NCBI GenBank assembly: GCA_016182095.1
Contig: JACOXY010000015.1
Coordinates: 1-45,285 of the forward strand
Length of the DNA stretch: 45,285 nt
Source of the DNA: Candidatus Liptonbacteria bacterium
GTDB lineage: Bacteria > Patescibacteriota > Minisyncoccia > UBA6257 > JACOXY01
Reading direction: 5' to 3'
Shown one piece after another: positions 18,348-27,049 of the stretch. Every line of letters starts with the position of its first letter. Within the stretch, counting starts at the first letter, position 1. The notes beneath the pieces were generated by a model. It saw only the letters and a program-made list of their open reading frames with translations, searched no databases and was not told where the DNA came from. Both the position numbers and the translations under genes were made by a program.

Positions 18348-19079
18348 ATGGCAAGGATGGATAATTCAAAAATTAAGCGAACCAGCAGGCCGCCAAAATC
18401 ATCTCTTAGTCGCCTTGAAAGATCATTCGGCGTTTATCCGAGCGAAGTGTCGCCATGGCGCATCTTTAAGATAATGGCCGAGTTTGTATCGGGATTTGAA
18501 TTTCTGAAAAAATGCGAGGGCGCGGTAAGTTTTTTTGGAACAGCCAGGGGCACTTTTGACGGCGGCATTTATGAGGACGCGACTAAATTGGCCAAATGGC
18601 TTTCGGAAGACGGTTTTACAATTATAACCGGCGGCGGCCCCGGCATTATGGAGGCGGCTAATCGCGGCGCTTACGAAGCAGGCGGCAGGTCAATCGGAAT
18701 TGATATTAAACTGCCAATGGAGCAAAGGGTTAACCCTTATGTCAAAGAGTCAGAGGCGTTTAAGTATTTTTTTGTTCGCAAGGTGATGCTTTCTTTTGCC
18801 TCGCAGGTTTATATTTTTTATCCGGGAGGCTTCGGCACGTTGGACGAATTGTTTGAAATGATAACTCTTGTCCAAACCGGGAAAATTGATCCGATACCAA
18901 TAATTTTAGTAGGGAAAAGGTTCTGGCAACCTCTCGTTAAATGGATAAAGGATGAGCTTTTCCAAAAAAATAAGGCGGTTGACCTGCGAGACTTCAATAT
19001 TTTTTATCTGGTGGACAATTCTAATGAAGCTTATGATCTTATACGAAAATTAAAGAAGGAGAAAAGAATAGCGATATGA
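18348..19079 (+). CDS. LOG/TIGR00730-like Rossmann-fold protein
   Basis: GGGPGIMEAANRGAYEAGG, PGGFGTLDELFE. Confidence 0.88.
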   Translation: MARMDNSKIKRTSRPPKSSLSRLERSFGVYPSEVSPWRIFKIMAEFVSGFEFLKKCEGAVSFFGTARGTFDGGIYEDATKLAKWLSEDGFTIITGGGPGIMEAANRGAYEAGGRSIGIDIKLPMEQRVNPYVKESEAFKYFFVRKVMLSFASQVYIFYPGGFGTLDELFEMITLVQTGKIDPIPIILVGKRFWQPLVKWIKDELFQKNKAVDLRDFNIFYLVDNSNEAYDLIRKLKKEKRIAI

Positions 19080-20062
19080 GAGATTCAATTTTAAATTTTC
19101 CAAAACAGTTTGAGTGGAATCCAAAAATAGAAAATTCTGATAAGTTTGTCGCGCGTGAAAAATTTATCCACGCAGGGATGGGCGGATCACAGTTAGCTGG
19201 TGACATTTTGAAAATTTTGCGGCCCGATATGAATTTTATAAGTCATCGCGGTTACGGCCTACCCAAACTTAAAGACAGCGACCTTCAAGAAAGGGTCCTC
19301 GTAGCCAACTCTTATTCCGGGAATACCGAGGAGACAATTGACGCTCTTATGGAAGCGCTAAATAAGGGCTTAATGACAATGGTAATTGCAACGGGCGGCA
19401 AACTTTTGGAAATCGCGGTAGAGCGGCAAATTCCTTACATAAAACTTCCCTCATTAGGAATACAGCCAAGAATGGCGACGGGCGTTGGCATCCGAGCGCT
19501 ATTTAGGACAATCGGGGATGAGCTAATGCTTCAGGAAAGCTCAAATCTCGCATCGGAATTAAATCCGCTAAAGTACGAGAAACATGGAAAGGAGTTGGCC
19601 GGTAAAATAAAAGGCAGAATTCCCATTATTTACGCATCGGACGATAATTCCGCGATAGCCAGAAATTGGAAAATAAAATTCAATGAAACAGGAAAGGTTC
19701 CTGCATTTTGGAATGTTTTACCGGAACTAAACCACAATGAAATGACAGGATTTTCGGCTTTTATTGATGGAATTTCCGAGGAAGCAAAAAATCTTTCCGA
19801 TAAATTTTATTTTATTTTTCTAAAAGACGGCAATGACCATCCCCGCATAGCAGCGAGATTTAATGTTTTAGAAAAGTTATTTACAGAGAAGGGGATGCCC
19901 GTAACCACAGTGGAATTAGAAGGAGCTAACAAACTGCGCAAAATTTTTTCATCGCTTATTCTTGCAGACTGGGCCACACTTTATAACGCGGAGCAATACG
20001 GCCTGGATCCAGAGGAGGTGCCGCTCGTTGAGGAGTTTAAAAAACTTATTGCTACGCAATAA
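19076..20062 (+). CDS. SIS-domain sugar isomerase (bifunctional phosphoglucose/phosphomannose isomerase-like)
   Basis: GMGGSQLAGDIL, NSYSGNTEETIDAL; ATGA overlap with upstream gene. Confidence 0.82.
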   Translation: MRDSILNFPKQFEWNPKIENSDKFVAREKFIHAGMGGSQLAGDILKILRPDMNFISHRGYGLPKLKDSDLQERVLVANSYSGNTEETIDALMEALNKGLMTMVIATGGKLLEIAVERQIPYIKLPSLGIQPRMATGVGIRALFRTIGDELMLQESSNLASELNPLKYEKHGKELAGKIKGRIPIIYASDDNSAIARNWKIKFNETGKVPAFWNVLPELNHNEMTGFSAFIDGISEEAKNLSDKFYFIFLKDGNDHPRIAARFNVLEKLFTEKGMPVTTVELEGANKLRKIFSSLILADWATLYNAEQYGLDPEEVPLVEEFKKLIATQ

Positions 20063-20173
20063 GTTTACAATTAACATTTGACAATTAACGCTTGACCGCA
20101 AGGAATTTCCAGATTTTTAAAAATCAATTCCACAAAAGTCAGCTGTCAATTGTCAGATGTCATATGTTTAATC
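20063..20173. repeat. Gene-junction inverted repeat built from TGACA-type words
   Basis: ACAATTAACATTTGACAATTAACGCTTGAC vs inverted GTCAGCTGTCAATTGTCAGATGTCATATG. Confidence 0.75.
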
Positions 20174-21040
20174 ATGTATATTCTTTTTGACATCGGCGGC
20201 ACTAAAACTCGCGTAGCGGCTTCAAACAATTTGACAACAATCGGAAAGCCGATTATTTTCAATACTCCAAAAAATTTCAGGCGGGGGGTACAAATGATTA
20301 AGAATGCCGCGATTGCCCTGTCGCAAGGTAAAAAAATAAAAGCCGTTGCCGGCGGCACGCCGGGACCGCAGGATTTTAGTCACACTAAAATAATTAACGC
20401 TCCTAATCTTCCCGGATGGAACGGAAAACCGCTAAAGGGCGCGCTCCAGGCATTGCTAAAGACTAAAGTTTTTTTGGAAAACGATACTGCGCTGGTTGGT
20501 TTGGGAGAGGCGCATTTTGGGGCGGGGAAGGCGTCAGGAATTATGGCGTATCTTACGGTGAGCACAGGGGTGGGCGGTGTACGTATTGTGGACAGACACA
20601 TTGACCGAAACTCCATGGGATTTGAAGTGGGGCATCAGATTATTTCTTTAGATGGCGGAAAATTCCGCGACTTGGAAAGTTTTATTTCGGGAAAAGCAAC
20701 CGAGAAAAAATATCACAAAAAGCCATATAAAATTTTGGATAAAAAATTCTGGGACGAAGCGGCCCATATACTCGCCATCGGCCTAAATAATACAATAGTC
20801 CACTGGTCTCCGGACACTGTTATTATTGGGGGTTCAATGATGAAAAAAATAGGCATTCCTATAAAGAGGGTTCACTATCATCTCAATAAAATTTTGAAAA
20901 TTTTTCCTCGAAAACCGAAAATTCTCAAAGCCAAATTGGGTGATCTTGGCGGCTTGCATGGAGCTATGATATACTTAAAGCAATCCCTCACTCATGAAGG
21001 AGTGAGGGGTGGTCTGATATGTAATTTAGAAAATAAGTAA
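20174..21040 (+). CDS. ROK family sugar kinase, C-terminus extended into a repeat
   Basis: MYILFDIGGTKTRVA, GGTPGPQDF, LTVSTGVGGVRI; tail QSLTHEGVRGGLICNLENK encoded by repeat. Confidence 0.85.
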   Translation: MYILFDIGGTKTRVAASNNLTTIGKPIIFNTPKNFRRGVQMIKNAAIALSQGKKIKAVAGGTPGPQDFSHTKIINAPNLPGWNGKPLKGALQALLKTKVFLENDTALVGLGEAHFGAGKASGIMAYLTVSTGVGGVRIVDRHIDRNSMGFEVGHQIISLDGGKFRDLESFISGKATEKKYHKKPYKILDKKFWDEAAHILAIGLNNTIVHWSPDTVIIGGSMMKKIGIPIKRVHYHLNKILKIFPRKPKILKAKLGDLGGLHGAMIYLKQSLTHEGVRGGLICNLENK

Positions 21041-21194
21041 TAATCCAGCTAAATATTAAATTAAACAATAATACAATAAACGGCGAACTATACTCCTTCA
21101 TGAGTGAGGGACCACTCAAAAAGAGTGAGGCAATAAGTCAGATTATTATTAAATATGAAGAGGCGACAAGAAATGCTTCTTCTTGAGTGAGGGA
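20984..21194. repeat. Gene-junction inverted repeat family C, composite copy 2
   Basis: TCCCTCACTCATGAAGGAGT ... ACTCCTTCATGAGTGAGGGA, then a second unit ending CTTCTTCTTGAGTGAGGGATG. Confidence 0.87.
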
Positions 21195-21667
21195 TGAATA
21201 AAAAATTATCATTAGGCACGTACGCTGTTTTCGTTGTTTTGGCGGTAATAGTTCTGGTTGCCGCATCCAAATTCAGCCCCGGTGATTTTGGGCTAAATAA
21301 TGAAGACGCTAATATCAATATGGCGGGATATGAAAATATAAATTCGCTTCAGGTTCAAGATATTATAGTTGGATCCGGCGCAGAAGCTCAAAGCGGGAAT
21401 TTAGTTTCGGTGCATTACGCCGGCACCCTGATAGACGGTAAAAAATTTGACAGCTCTTTGGACAGAAATACTCCTTTTGAGTTCACTCTTGGAGCAGGAG
21501 AGGTGATTAAGGGATGGGACGAGGGTGTTTTGGGAATGAAAGTCGGCGGTAAGAGAAAACTTATCATCCCCGGAAGTTTGGCTTATGGGGAAGCGGGCTT
21601 TCCGCCGGTGATCCCCCCTAACGCCACCTTAATTTTCGAAATTGAGTTATTGGGAATTAAGCAGTAA
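21194..21667 (+). CDS. FKBP-type peptidyl-prolyl isomerase, membrane-anchored
   Basis: [51 protein letters not shown]. Confidence 0.95.
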   Translation: MNKKLSLGTYAVFVVLAVIVLVAASKFSPGDFGLNNEDANINMAGYENINSLQVQDIIVGSGAEAQSGNLVSVHYAGTLIDGKKFDSSLDRNTPFEFTLGAGEVIKGWDEGVLGMKVGGKRKLIIPGSLAYGEAGFPPVIPPNATLIFEIELLGIKQ

Positions 21668-21672
21668 GTTAA

Positions 21673-21939
21673 ATGTTGCTAACTGATTATCTAACTGTAG
21701 CCCAGACGGTCTTTTTCTCCATCATCTCTTTGGTGATAATAGCAATTGGCGCTATCTTGATAGTGGCGGCTTATTATCTCATGAGAATTGCGGGACACGT
21801 CAATAGAATTTCTGAAAATTTGGACAACGCATCGGAAGAAGTTAAAAAAGATATATTTGAAATTTTTGAAAAACTGTCCGCCTTGCCGTTTATTAAAAAA
21901 TTAATCAGGAAACGGGTTAAAAATAAGCATAATAAATAA
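21673..21939 (+). CDS. Hypothetical membrane protein
   Basis: N-terminal TM segment followed by charged helix. Confidence 0.65.
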   Translation: MLLTDYLTVAQTVFFSIISLVIIAIGAILIVAAYYLMRIAGHVNRISENLDNASEEVKKDIFEIFEKLSALPFIKKLIRKRVKNKHNK

Positions 21940-22065
21940 TCCCTCACTCAAGAAAGAGTTTGGGTTTTTGTTTGTAAAATAAACGTTTTTGGTCGAGCGA
22001 TATTATGTCAGTAAATTAATTAAAAATAGGAGAGGGCGGATAATGCTCTTTCTTCTGGTGAGGGA
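21940..22065. repeat. Gene-junction inverted repeat family C, copy 3
   Basis: TAA|TCCCTCACTCAAGAAAGAG ... CTCTTTCTTCTGGTGAGGGA|TG. Confidence 0.87.
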
Positions 22066-22391
22066 TGGCAAAGAATTCTGGTAGAAAATTTTTTGAGGGC
22101 GCTCTTTTGGGAGCAGCTTTTGGCGCGGCGTCGGGCATAGTCCTGGGAGTTATAAATTCCAAGAAAATCAAAAAGGGCGCGGCTAAATCAAAAAAACACG
22201 CCGCTGAATTTTATAAGCAGGCGGTGCCGCAGTTAAAAAAACTAAAAAGAGTCGGGGAGGGCGAATATGATGAGTTTATGAAAAAGGCCATAGCGAATTA
22301 TGCGAGAGTAAAGAAACTCTCCGGCAGAGAAGCCATGGAGCTAGCCAGGGAAGCGAAAAAATATTGGCAGGAAATTAAAAAGCATATATAA
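22065..22391 (+). CDS. YtxH-like small protein
   Basis: GALLGAAFGAASGIVLGVINSKKIKKG glycine-rich TM then Lys-rich helix. Confidence 0.65.
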   Translation: MAKNSGRKFFEGALLGAAFGAASGIVLGVINSKKIKKGAAKSKKHAAEFYKQAVPQLKKLKRVGEGEYDEFMKKAIANYARVKKLSGREAMELAREAKKYWQEIKKHI

Positions 22392-22412
22392 TTCGTTAAG
22401 GTTTTAGAAAAC

Positions 22413-22505
22413 ATGAACAAGAAGGTTCAGAAAATTTTCACATACGTTATCGTGGGCATGATGCTTGTGAGTTTAGTGGGAACTATGATATCATTTGGAT
22501 TCTGA
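22413..22505 (+). CDS. 30-aa putative membrane peptide not in ORF track
   Basis: MNKKVQKIFTYVIVGMMLVSLVGTMISFGF*: basic N-terminus plus one TM segment. Confidence 0.5.
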   Translation: MNKKVQKIFTYVIVGMMLVSLVGTMISFGF

Positions 22506-22582
22506 ATTAGAGTCTAGCCATTAGGGTCTAGCCATTAGGGTTCAAAACTATTGGCTATTGACCATTAGCTAGTTTACTAGGC

Positions 22583-24031
22583 TTGTTTTACCTACTAACC
22601 TTCCTCGGCCTTTCATTACTTATTTTAGTCCATGAATTGGGACATTTTGGGGCGGCAAAATTTTTTGGCCTAAAGATTGACGAGTTTGGTTTCGGCCTAC
22701 CCCCTAGAGCTTGGGGCAAAAAAATAGGGGAGACAATTTACAGCTTAAACTGGCTGCCATTCGGCGGTTTCGTGAAAATATATGGGGAAGAGGGCGGTGA
22801 AAATCTACTAATGACTAATACTAATACTACAAATGGCTACAAACAAACCAAAGGAAAAATAGTTGAGAAAGAGCTATCATATGAATTAAATGGAATTTTT
22901 TTTGATATTCACCGCGAGATTGGAAGATATGGACGCGAAAAACAATACGCTGATTTATTAGAAAAAAAATTAAAGGAGCGAGGTATTGAGTATAAGCGAG
23001 AACAAAGGATTGGTGATTTTGTTGATATCGTAGATTTTATTGTAGAAAATAAGATTGTTATTGAATTAAAGGCTAAAACATTATTATTAAGAGAAGATTT
23101 TAATCAGGTAAAAAGATATCTAAATGCCACACAGCTTGAGTTGGGGATTTTGGTAAATTTTAGAGACAGTTATATAAAACCCAAAAGGGTTCTTAGTCCT
23201 AATGTTGGTAGCATTTCGTCAGATTTGGATGAATTCGTAGTTTCGGATCGGTCAAGAAGCTTTGTCGCGCAACTTCCGTGGAAACGCTCAATTATTATTC
23301 TTTCCGGTGTTTTAATGAATTTCATTTTGGGATGGTTCCTGATTTCCGCTGTTTTAATGACCGGAACGCCAGAGGGTGTAATCATCACAGGGGCAACAGA
23401 CAATTCGCCTGCTTATTTGAGCGGCGTTAAACCCGGTGATCGCATCCTGGATTTCATAGATTCAGCCACATTTACCGAATTTATTAAGGAAAACGCCGGA
23501 AAGGAAATAAGTTTTAATGTGAGAAGGGGGAGTGAAAAACTCACGATCAAAGCAACCACGCGCGAAAATCCGCCGCAAGGCGAGGGAGCTTTAGGAGTAA
23601 GTCTTATTGACGGCGGTGGTCGGTTAGGATTTGCGACTGCCATCTTGGAAGGGCTTAAAACAACAATTACGCTGATTGGGTTGATTATCGGGTCATTCGT
23701 GTTTCTAATCAAAGGGCTAATATTGGGGAGCGCTGATCTCGCGGGGGTAGTCGGCCCAATCGGAATTTTTAATGTCGCCGGAGAGGCGGGGTCTCTTGGT
23801 TTGGTTTATTTCCTGAACCTTCTGGCGCTAATCTCTATAAATCTCGGCGTCATTAACATTTTGCCATTCCCGGCTCTGGACGGCGGCAGACTTTTGTTTA
23901 TATTGATAGAAAAGGTTAAGGGTTCACCATTGCCGCAAAAGTTTGAGCAACTCACAAACGGCATCGGCTTTGCGCTTTTAATAGCACTAATGGTTGTGAT
24001 AACGCTCCGCGATATCAGCAACTTGGTTTAG
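22583..24031 (+). CDS. RseP/M50 site-2 protease with in-frame GxxExxY (PDDEXK_3-like) insertion
   Basis: HELGHFGAAKFFG, SLNWLPFGGFVKI, PALDGGRLLF; inserted segment ELNGIFFDIHREIGRYGREKQYADLLEKKL...VDFIVENKIVIELKAK...LELGILVNFR. Confidence 0.9.
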   Translation: MFYLLTFLGLSLLILVHELGHFGAAKFFGLKIDEFGFGLPPRAWGKKIGETIYSLNWLPFGGFVKIYGEEGGENLLMTNTNTTNGYKQTKGKIVEKELSYELNGIFFDIHREIGRYGREKQYADLLEKKLKERGIEYKREQRIGDFVDIVDFIVENKIVIELKAKTLLLREDFNQVKRYLNATQLELGILVNFRDSYIKPKRVLSPNVGSISSDLDEFVVSDRSRSFVAQLPWKRSIIILSGVLMNFILGWFLISAVLMTGTPEGVIITGATDNSPAYLSGVKPGDRILDFIDSATFTEFIKENAGKEISFNVRRGSEKLTIKATTRENPPQGEGALGVSLIDGGGRLGFATAILEGLKTTITLIGLIIGSFVFLIKGLILGSADLAGVVGPIGIFNVAGEAGSLGLVYFLNLLALISINLGVINILPFPALDGGRLLFILIEKVKGSPLPQKFEQLTNGIGFALLIALMVVITLRDISNLV

Positions 24032-24050
24032 CTTGTATTCCCGTAGAGAT

Positions 24051-24078
24051 AAAAATCGGCCAGCGAATGGCCGATTTT
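24051..24078. terminator. Bidirectional terminator hairpin
   Basis: AAAATCGGCCA/TGGCCGATTTT between convergent genes. Confidence 0.75.
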
Positions 24079-24415
24079 ACGACTTGTTTTTCCCAGTCAA
24101 ATACCCATATGCGACAAGAGCCAATAATAAGCCAATTGGGATCCAGAAGTAGAAACCGCGTAACCACAACCATACAGTGCCACACACTAATAATAAAAGT
24201 GCGGCCACCAAAACGATAGGGCTAGCGTGAATATTTTTATTGTGCCAGTAAGCCGCCATAGAAGCACTTACTACAATAATCAAAATAGCAAGCAAAAGTG
24301 CCTCAATCCCGCTAGTTACATCTCCCCGCACAATCCATGTTATCGCAGGTGATATAAGTAAAAGGCCCGCGGTGGCCATCAACAGTAAAAAATTTTTAAC
24401 GTGAACTTGCCACAT
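24077..24415 (-). CDS. Hypothetical membrane protein
   Basis: Hydrophobic segments; promoter upstream. Confidence 0.65.
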   Translation of the reverse strand: MWQVHVKNFLLLMATAGLLLISPAITWIVRGDVTSGIEALLLAILIIVVSASMAAYWHNKNIHASPIVLVAALLLLVCGTVWLWLRGFYFWIPIGLLLALVAYGYLTGKNKS

Positions 24416-24433
24416 TTCTACCCTCAGTCAGCT

Positions 24434-24462
24434 ACTATACTGTAAACAATCTAACATGACAA
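24434..24462 (-). promoter_or_regulatory. Sigma70-like promoter
   Basis: Minus strand TTGTCA-N17-TATAGT. Confidence 0.65.
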
Positions 24463-24504
24463 TGTAAATTTGCCTACACCTCATAATTCCCATATAATCA
24501 AAAC

Positions 24505-25740
24505 ATGTTGCAATCGGGTCTTTTTTCCAAAATTTCCAAAGAATTCCCAAAGGATGAGGAGTCCTTAAATTCGCGTCTTTTAATAAGGGCTGGCTTCGTG
24601 AAGAAACTTTCCGCTGGCGTATATTCGTTTTTGCCGCTTGGCTTAAGGGTTCTGCATAAAATTGTTGATGTGGTGAAGGAGGAGATGAATGAACTGGGGG
24701 CAGAAGAAATGTTAATGCCATCTCTCGTTCCCAAAGCCGCATGGGAGAGGAGTAATCGTTGGAACGTTGATGTCGCTTATAAACTAAACTCCCAATTCGG
24801 GGGTGAATTCGGGCTTGGTTGGACTCACGAAGAAGTTGTTTCCGATATCGCCAAAAACTTTATTTTTTCTTACCAAGATTTACCAAAGGCGGTCTATCAG
24901 ATTCAAACAAAATTTAGAGACGAAAAACGCCCCAAGTCGGGTCTTTTGCGCGGTAGGGAATTTTTGATGAAAGATTTATACAGCTTTCACGCGGATGAAG
25001 CAGATCTAAATAGGTACTATAATCTGGTAATCGGGGCTTATAAGAAAATTTTTAAACGGCTTAATTTGGAAGCCAGGGTTACCGAGGCCTTGGGCGGGGC
25101 ATTCACCAAGGAATATACGCATGAATTTCAAATTTTGTCAGGAGCTGGAGAAGATACAATAATTTATTGCGCTAAATGCGATTTTTCACAAAATTCAGAA
25201 GTTGTGAAAGCACGCGCGGGAGAAAAGTGTCCTGATTGCGGCAATGCTTTGAAAAAAAGCCGGGCAATAGAAGCCGCCAATGTTTTTAAACTCGGCACAA
25301 AATATAGTGATGCTTTTGACCTTAAGTTCAAAGATAAATCTGGGAACTCAAAACCAGTTGTTATGGGTTCTTATGGTATTGGCCCCTCTCGCATCATGGG
25401 AGCTTTGGTAGAGATTTATCACGACGAAAGCGGCATAATCTGGCCGGAAGCAGTTGCGCCGTTTCAAGCGCACCTCATCAATCTAAGTCAAAAGTCAAAA
25501 GTCAAAAGTCAAAAGTTATACCAAAAACTTCAAAAACAAAATGTGGAAATTCTTTATGATGATCGCGACATTTCCCCTGGACAGAAATTTGCGGAAAGCG
25601 ACCTTATTGGTGTACCATTGAGGTTGGTTATAAGCGAGAAAACCGCCGGTAAAGTAGAGGTAAAACAACGGAATAGCGATAAAATAAAGTTGGTGACAGA
25701 AAAAGAAGTTATTAAAATACTGTCGAGTGGTAAAGGTTAA
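24505..25740 (+). CDS. proS: Prolyl-tRNA synthetase (short form without obvious editing insert)
   Basis: LIRAGFVKKLSAGVYSFLPLGLRVL, TKFRDEKRPKSGLLRGREFLMKDLYSFH, GSYGIGPSRIMGAL. Confidence 0.95.
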   Translation: MLQSGLFSKISKEFPKDEESLNSRLLIRAGFVKKLSAGVYSFLPLGLRVLHKIVDVVKEEMNELGAEEMLMPSLVPKAAWERSNRWNVDVAYKLNSQFGGEFGLGWTHEEVVSDIAKNFIFSYQDLPKAVYQIQTKFRDEKRPKSGLLRGREFLMKDLYSFHADEADLNRYYNLVIGAYKKIFKRLNLEARVTEALGGAFTKEYTHEFQILSGAGEDTIIYCAKCDFSQNSEVVKARAGEKCPDCGNALKKSRAIEAANVFKLGTKYSDAFDLKFKDKSGNSKPVVMGSYGIGPSRIMGALVEIYHDESGIIWPEAVAPFQAHLINLSQKSKVKSQKLYQKLQKQNVEILYDDRDISPGQKFAESDLIGVPLRLVISEKTAGKVEVKQRNSDKIKLVTEKEVIKILSSGKG

Positions 25741-25925
25741 GAAGCCAGTTTGGCAAGCAGTAGAGAGGTTAAGGTTATGAAGCAAGCCAGTTGGGTCTAG
25801 GGGTTAAGTCATTAATGTTCTAAAACCTAACCCAAAAACTTTTTACCAAACCGGCCTCTTAACCCTAACCTTTTAATCATTTACCAAACAAGCATCCTAA
25901 CCCTGACCCAAAGCCTACCTACAAT
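25738..25925. repeat. Gene-junction inverted repeat with diverged arms of about 75 bp
   Basis: GGTTAAGAAGCCAGTTTGGCAAGC... inverted against ...AAACAAGCATCCTAACC. Confidence 0.65.
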
Positions 25926-26969
25926 ATGTCTTTCCTAAATTATTTTTCAAAAGATGTCGGCGTTGACCTTGGCACCGCTAATTCGCTCATCTATTTAAAC
26001 GGCAGGGGGATTGTAGTGAACCAGCCAAGTATAGCGGCAATAAACGCGAAAACAAGCGTTGTTTTGGCGGTAGGCGATGAAGCCAAAAAAATGCTAAGCC
26101 GCACACCGCCGCATATAAACGTTGTGAGGCCGCTTGTTAACGGCGTCATTTCTGATTTTGAAGTTACGCAAGAAATTCTGAAACACTTTTTGAAAATGGC
26201 CGACTCATCGTCATTCGGGCGCTATCGGATGGCAGTTTTGGGCGTACCGAGCAATTTGACCGAGGTTGAGCGCAAATCTGTCGAAGACGCCGCTTTGGGA
26301 GCGGGGGTCGGCCGCGCATATGTTATAGAAGAGGCCGTTGCCGCCACTTTAGGCGCAGGACTCCCGATAGACGAGCCAACATCCAATATGGTGGTTGATA
26401 TTGGCGGGGGAACAACCGATATTGCCATAATCTCTTTAGGCGGATCCGTGGTGGCAAAGAGCTTAAAGATTGCCGGCGATCATTTTAATCAGGACATCAT
26501 AAATTTTGTGAGAGACGAGTTCAAACTTTTAATCGGGGAGCCGACAGCCGAAGAAGTGAAAATTGCCGTCGGTTCAGCAATACCGCTTGATGAAAAACTG
26601 GAAATAGCGATTCGCGGCCGGGATTTGGCAAGCGGCTTGCCAAGAGAGATTATTATAAAGAATACGCACGCGAGAGTGGCGCTTGCGCGTTCTCTTAAAT
26701 ATATCGTTGATGCCATTAAAGAAGTAATTGAAATAGCTCCGCCGGAACTCGTGGGAGATATTTATAGAAACGGAGTCCACCTCTGCGGCGGCGGGAGCCT
26801 ACTGCGAGGCATTGACACTCTAATTGCGAAAGAGCTGTCAGTGAAGTGTTTTATTATCGACGAGCCGCTTACTTGCGTAGCAAGAGGCATCGGCAGAGTC
26901 ATTGAAAACTTTGATAATTATAAGAGGTTCCTGGATAATCCTATAAGGCCAAGAGAAATAAATCTTTAA
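25926..26969 (+). CDS. mreB: Rod shape-determining protein MreB
   Basis: DVGVDLGTANSLIYLNGRGIVVNQPS, VVDIGGGTTDIAIISLGG, HLCGGGSLLRGID. Confidence 0.96.
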   Translation: MSFLNYFSKDVGVDLGTANSLIYLNGRGIVVNQPSIAAINAKTSVVLAVGDEAKKMLSRTPPHINVVRPLVNGVISDFEVTQEILKHFLKMADSSSFGRYRMAVLGVPSNLTEVERKSVEDAALGAGVGRAYVIEEAVAATLGAGLPIDEPTSNMVVDIGGGTTDIAIISLGGSVVAKSLKIAGDHFNQDIINFVRDEFKLLIGEPTAEEVKIAVGSAIPLDEKLEIAIRGRDLASGLPREIIIKNTHARVALARSLKYIVDAIKEVIEIAPPELVGDIYRNGVHLCGGGSLLRGIDTLIAKELSVKCFIIDEPLTCVARGIGRVIENFDNYKRFLDNPIRPREINL

Positions 26970-27049
26970 TTACATCTGACATTGGACATATAACATCTGA
27001 CTAAAATCATAAGTCAGTTGTCGGTTGTTAGTTGTCAGTTGTCAGTTTT
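26970..27049. repeat. Gene-junction inverted repeat of TCTGACA/TGTCAG words
   Basis: ACATCTGACATTGGACATATAACATCTGACT vs AGTCAGTTGTCGGTTGTTAGTTGTCAGTTGTCAG. Confidence 0.7.

Noticed and set aside
22797-23235. Intein inside the site-2 protease
   Set aside because: No intein splicing blocks (N-terminal Cys/Ser block or C-terminal HN motif) seen; sequence fits GxxExxY instead.
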